Shown piece by piece: positions 6,306-6,735 of a DNA stretch of 6,735 bases (the first letter of the stretch is position 1; the number at the start of each line of letters is the position of its first letter). Location: NCBI GenBank assembly GCA_937927975.1, contig CALEZT010000067.1:1-6735 (forward strand), read 5' to 3'. The notes beneath the pieces are model-generated. The model did no database searches. It worked only from the letters and a program-made list of their open reading frames with translations, and was not told the origin of the DNA. The DNA is from an uncultured Phycisphaerales bacterium (GTDB lineage Bacteria; Planctomycetota; Phycisphaerae; Sedimentisphaerales; Anaerobacaceae). A program made the position numbers and the translations under genes.

Positions 6306-6735
6306 ATGAGCCTCCTTTCACACTGATGGTCGATACGCACTCGCCGTCGGCTGGACGCGCGGAAATCGTCTGCCATCGGGTACTGCGGGCCTTGGGCAGA
6401 ACCCGGATGGTCTACGACGCCACGTGCGAAGGCCGAAGGATCGTGCTGAAGGTGTTCTCGAAGTTCGGCAAGGCTCGACGCCATGCCATGCGGGAGTGGC
6501 GAGGCCTCGAGCAACTGCAAGCTCGGAAGATCAATTCCCCCGAGCCCCTGTTCTACGGACGAAGTCCCGAAGGCTGGGTGGTCGCGACTGCCTGGCTCGA
6601 CGACGCGACCGCCGCCGGGGAACTGTGGAAGGCCACCGACACAACGGAGAGGAAGGTGCAGATCCTGGGCCTGATCGCCAGGGAACTGGCCCATCACCAT
6701 GACCGGGGCGTCATCCAAACGGATATGCACCTGGG
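6302..6735 (+). CDS. Lipopolysaccharide kinase-like protein (Kdo/WaaP family), 3' end cut by window
   Basis: An open frame of 144 complete codons from ATG 6302 runs off the window edge. It reads as the N-terminal two thirds or so of a small eukaryotic-like kinase of the Kdo kinase/WaaP family, which phosphorylates core sugars of LPS from the cytoplasmic side of the inner membrane. Seen in the sequence: a nucleotide-loop region (about 29-44), GRRIVLKVF (44-52) with K50 as the ATP-binding lysine, REW (64-66) with E65 as the helix-C glutamate, SPEPLFYG (79-86), and the catalytic loop HHHDRGVIQTDMHLG (131-145) with D141 as the catalytic aspartate. The following Asn of the usual DxHxGN motif would lie just beyond the edge. 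The ATG overlaps the lpxI stop as ATGA, indicating translational coupling. Substrate is unknown: a core sugar is expected from family and context, but other small-molecule or protein kinases of similar fold cannot be excluded. Confidence 0.85.
   Translation, partial: MNEPPFTLMVDTHSPSAGRAEIVCHRVLRALGRTRMVYDATCEGRRIVLKVFSKFGKARRHAMREWRGLEQLQARKINSPEPLFYGRSPEGWVVATAWLDDATAAGELWKATDTTERKVQILGLIARELAHHHDRGVIQTDMHL

Noticed and set aside
1..6735. tRNA or rRNA genes, CRISPR arrays, insertion sequences, integrases, attachment sites and riboswitches.
   Set aside because: No cloverleaf-like stretch, regularly spaced repeat array, transposase motif or terminal inverted repeat pair was seen on reading both strands; gaps between genes are all under 280 bases.

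Overview
The window is GC-rich and densely coding. Its genes suggest a Gram-negative bacterium with lipid A, most likely a member of the Planctomycetota (Phycisphaerae-like). This rests on a secreted ThuA-like protein of the type common in planctomycete genomes, a secreted TIM-barrel glycosidase beside it, and lipid A genes of the LpxI rather than LpxH type. The lineage is an inference from protein character; no rRNA or other marker gene is present.

Layout: positions 1-224 hold no convincing gene, only pyrimidine-rich sequence with three spaced C5T tracts and a short hairpin just past the first gene. A minus-strand gene for an exported ThuA-like protein (225-1259) is divergent from a plus-strand gene for an exported glycoside-hydrolase-like protein (1534-2967). 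The roughly 270 bp between them carries a good sigma70-type promoter for the minus-strand gene and a weaker candidate for the plus-strand gene. A family 9 glycosyltransferase (3127-4179) follows, with a near-consensus promoter so close to its ATG that the mRNA may be leaderless. After a 123 bp gap with another good promoter comes a tightly packed unit: lpxD (4303-5424), lpxI (5421-6305) and a WaaP/Kdo-kinase-like gene (6302 to the window edge, cut off). Each overlaps the next by four bases (GTGA, then ATGA).

How the genes work together: LpxD adds the second acyl chain to UDP-acyl-glucosamine and LpxI hydrolyses the resulting UDP-diacylglucosamine to lipid X, two nearby steps of lipid A synthesis. 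The GT9 protein and the WaaP-like kinase are of the families that transfer sugars and phosphate to the LPS core. The right half is therefore an outer-membrane lipopolysaccharide locus. The left half looks like a small exported carbohydrate-processing pair with no visible link to LPS. No tRNA, rRNA, CRISPR array, insertion sequence or other mobile element was seen. I did not find a clearly new system; the most unusual points are the probable leaderless GT9 transcript, the minimal lpxD-lpxI-kinase operon, and the glycosidase of uncertain family.
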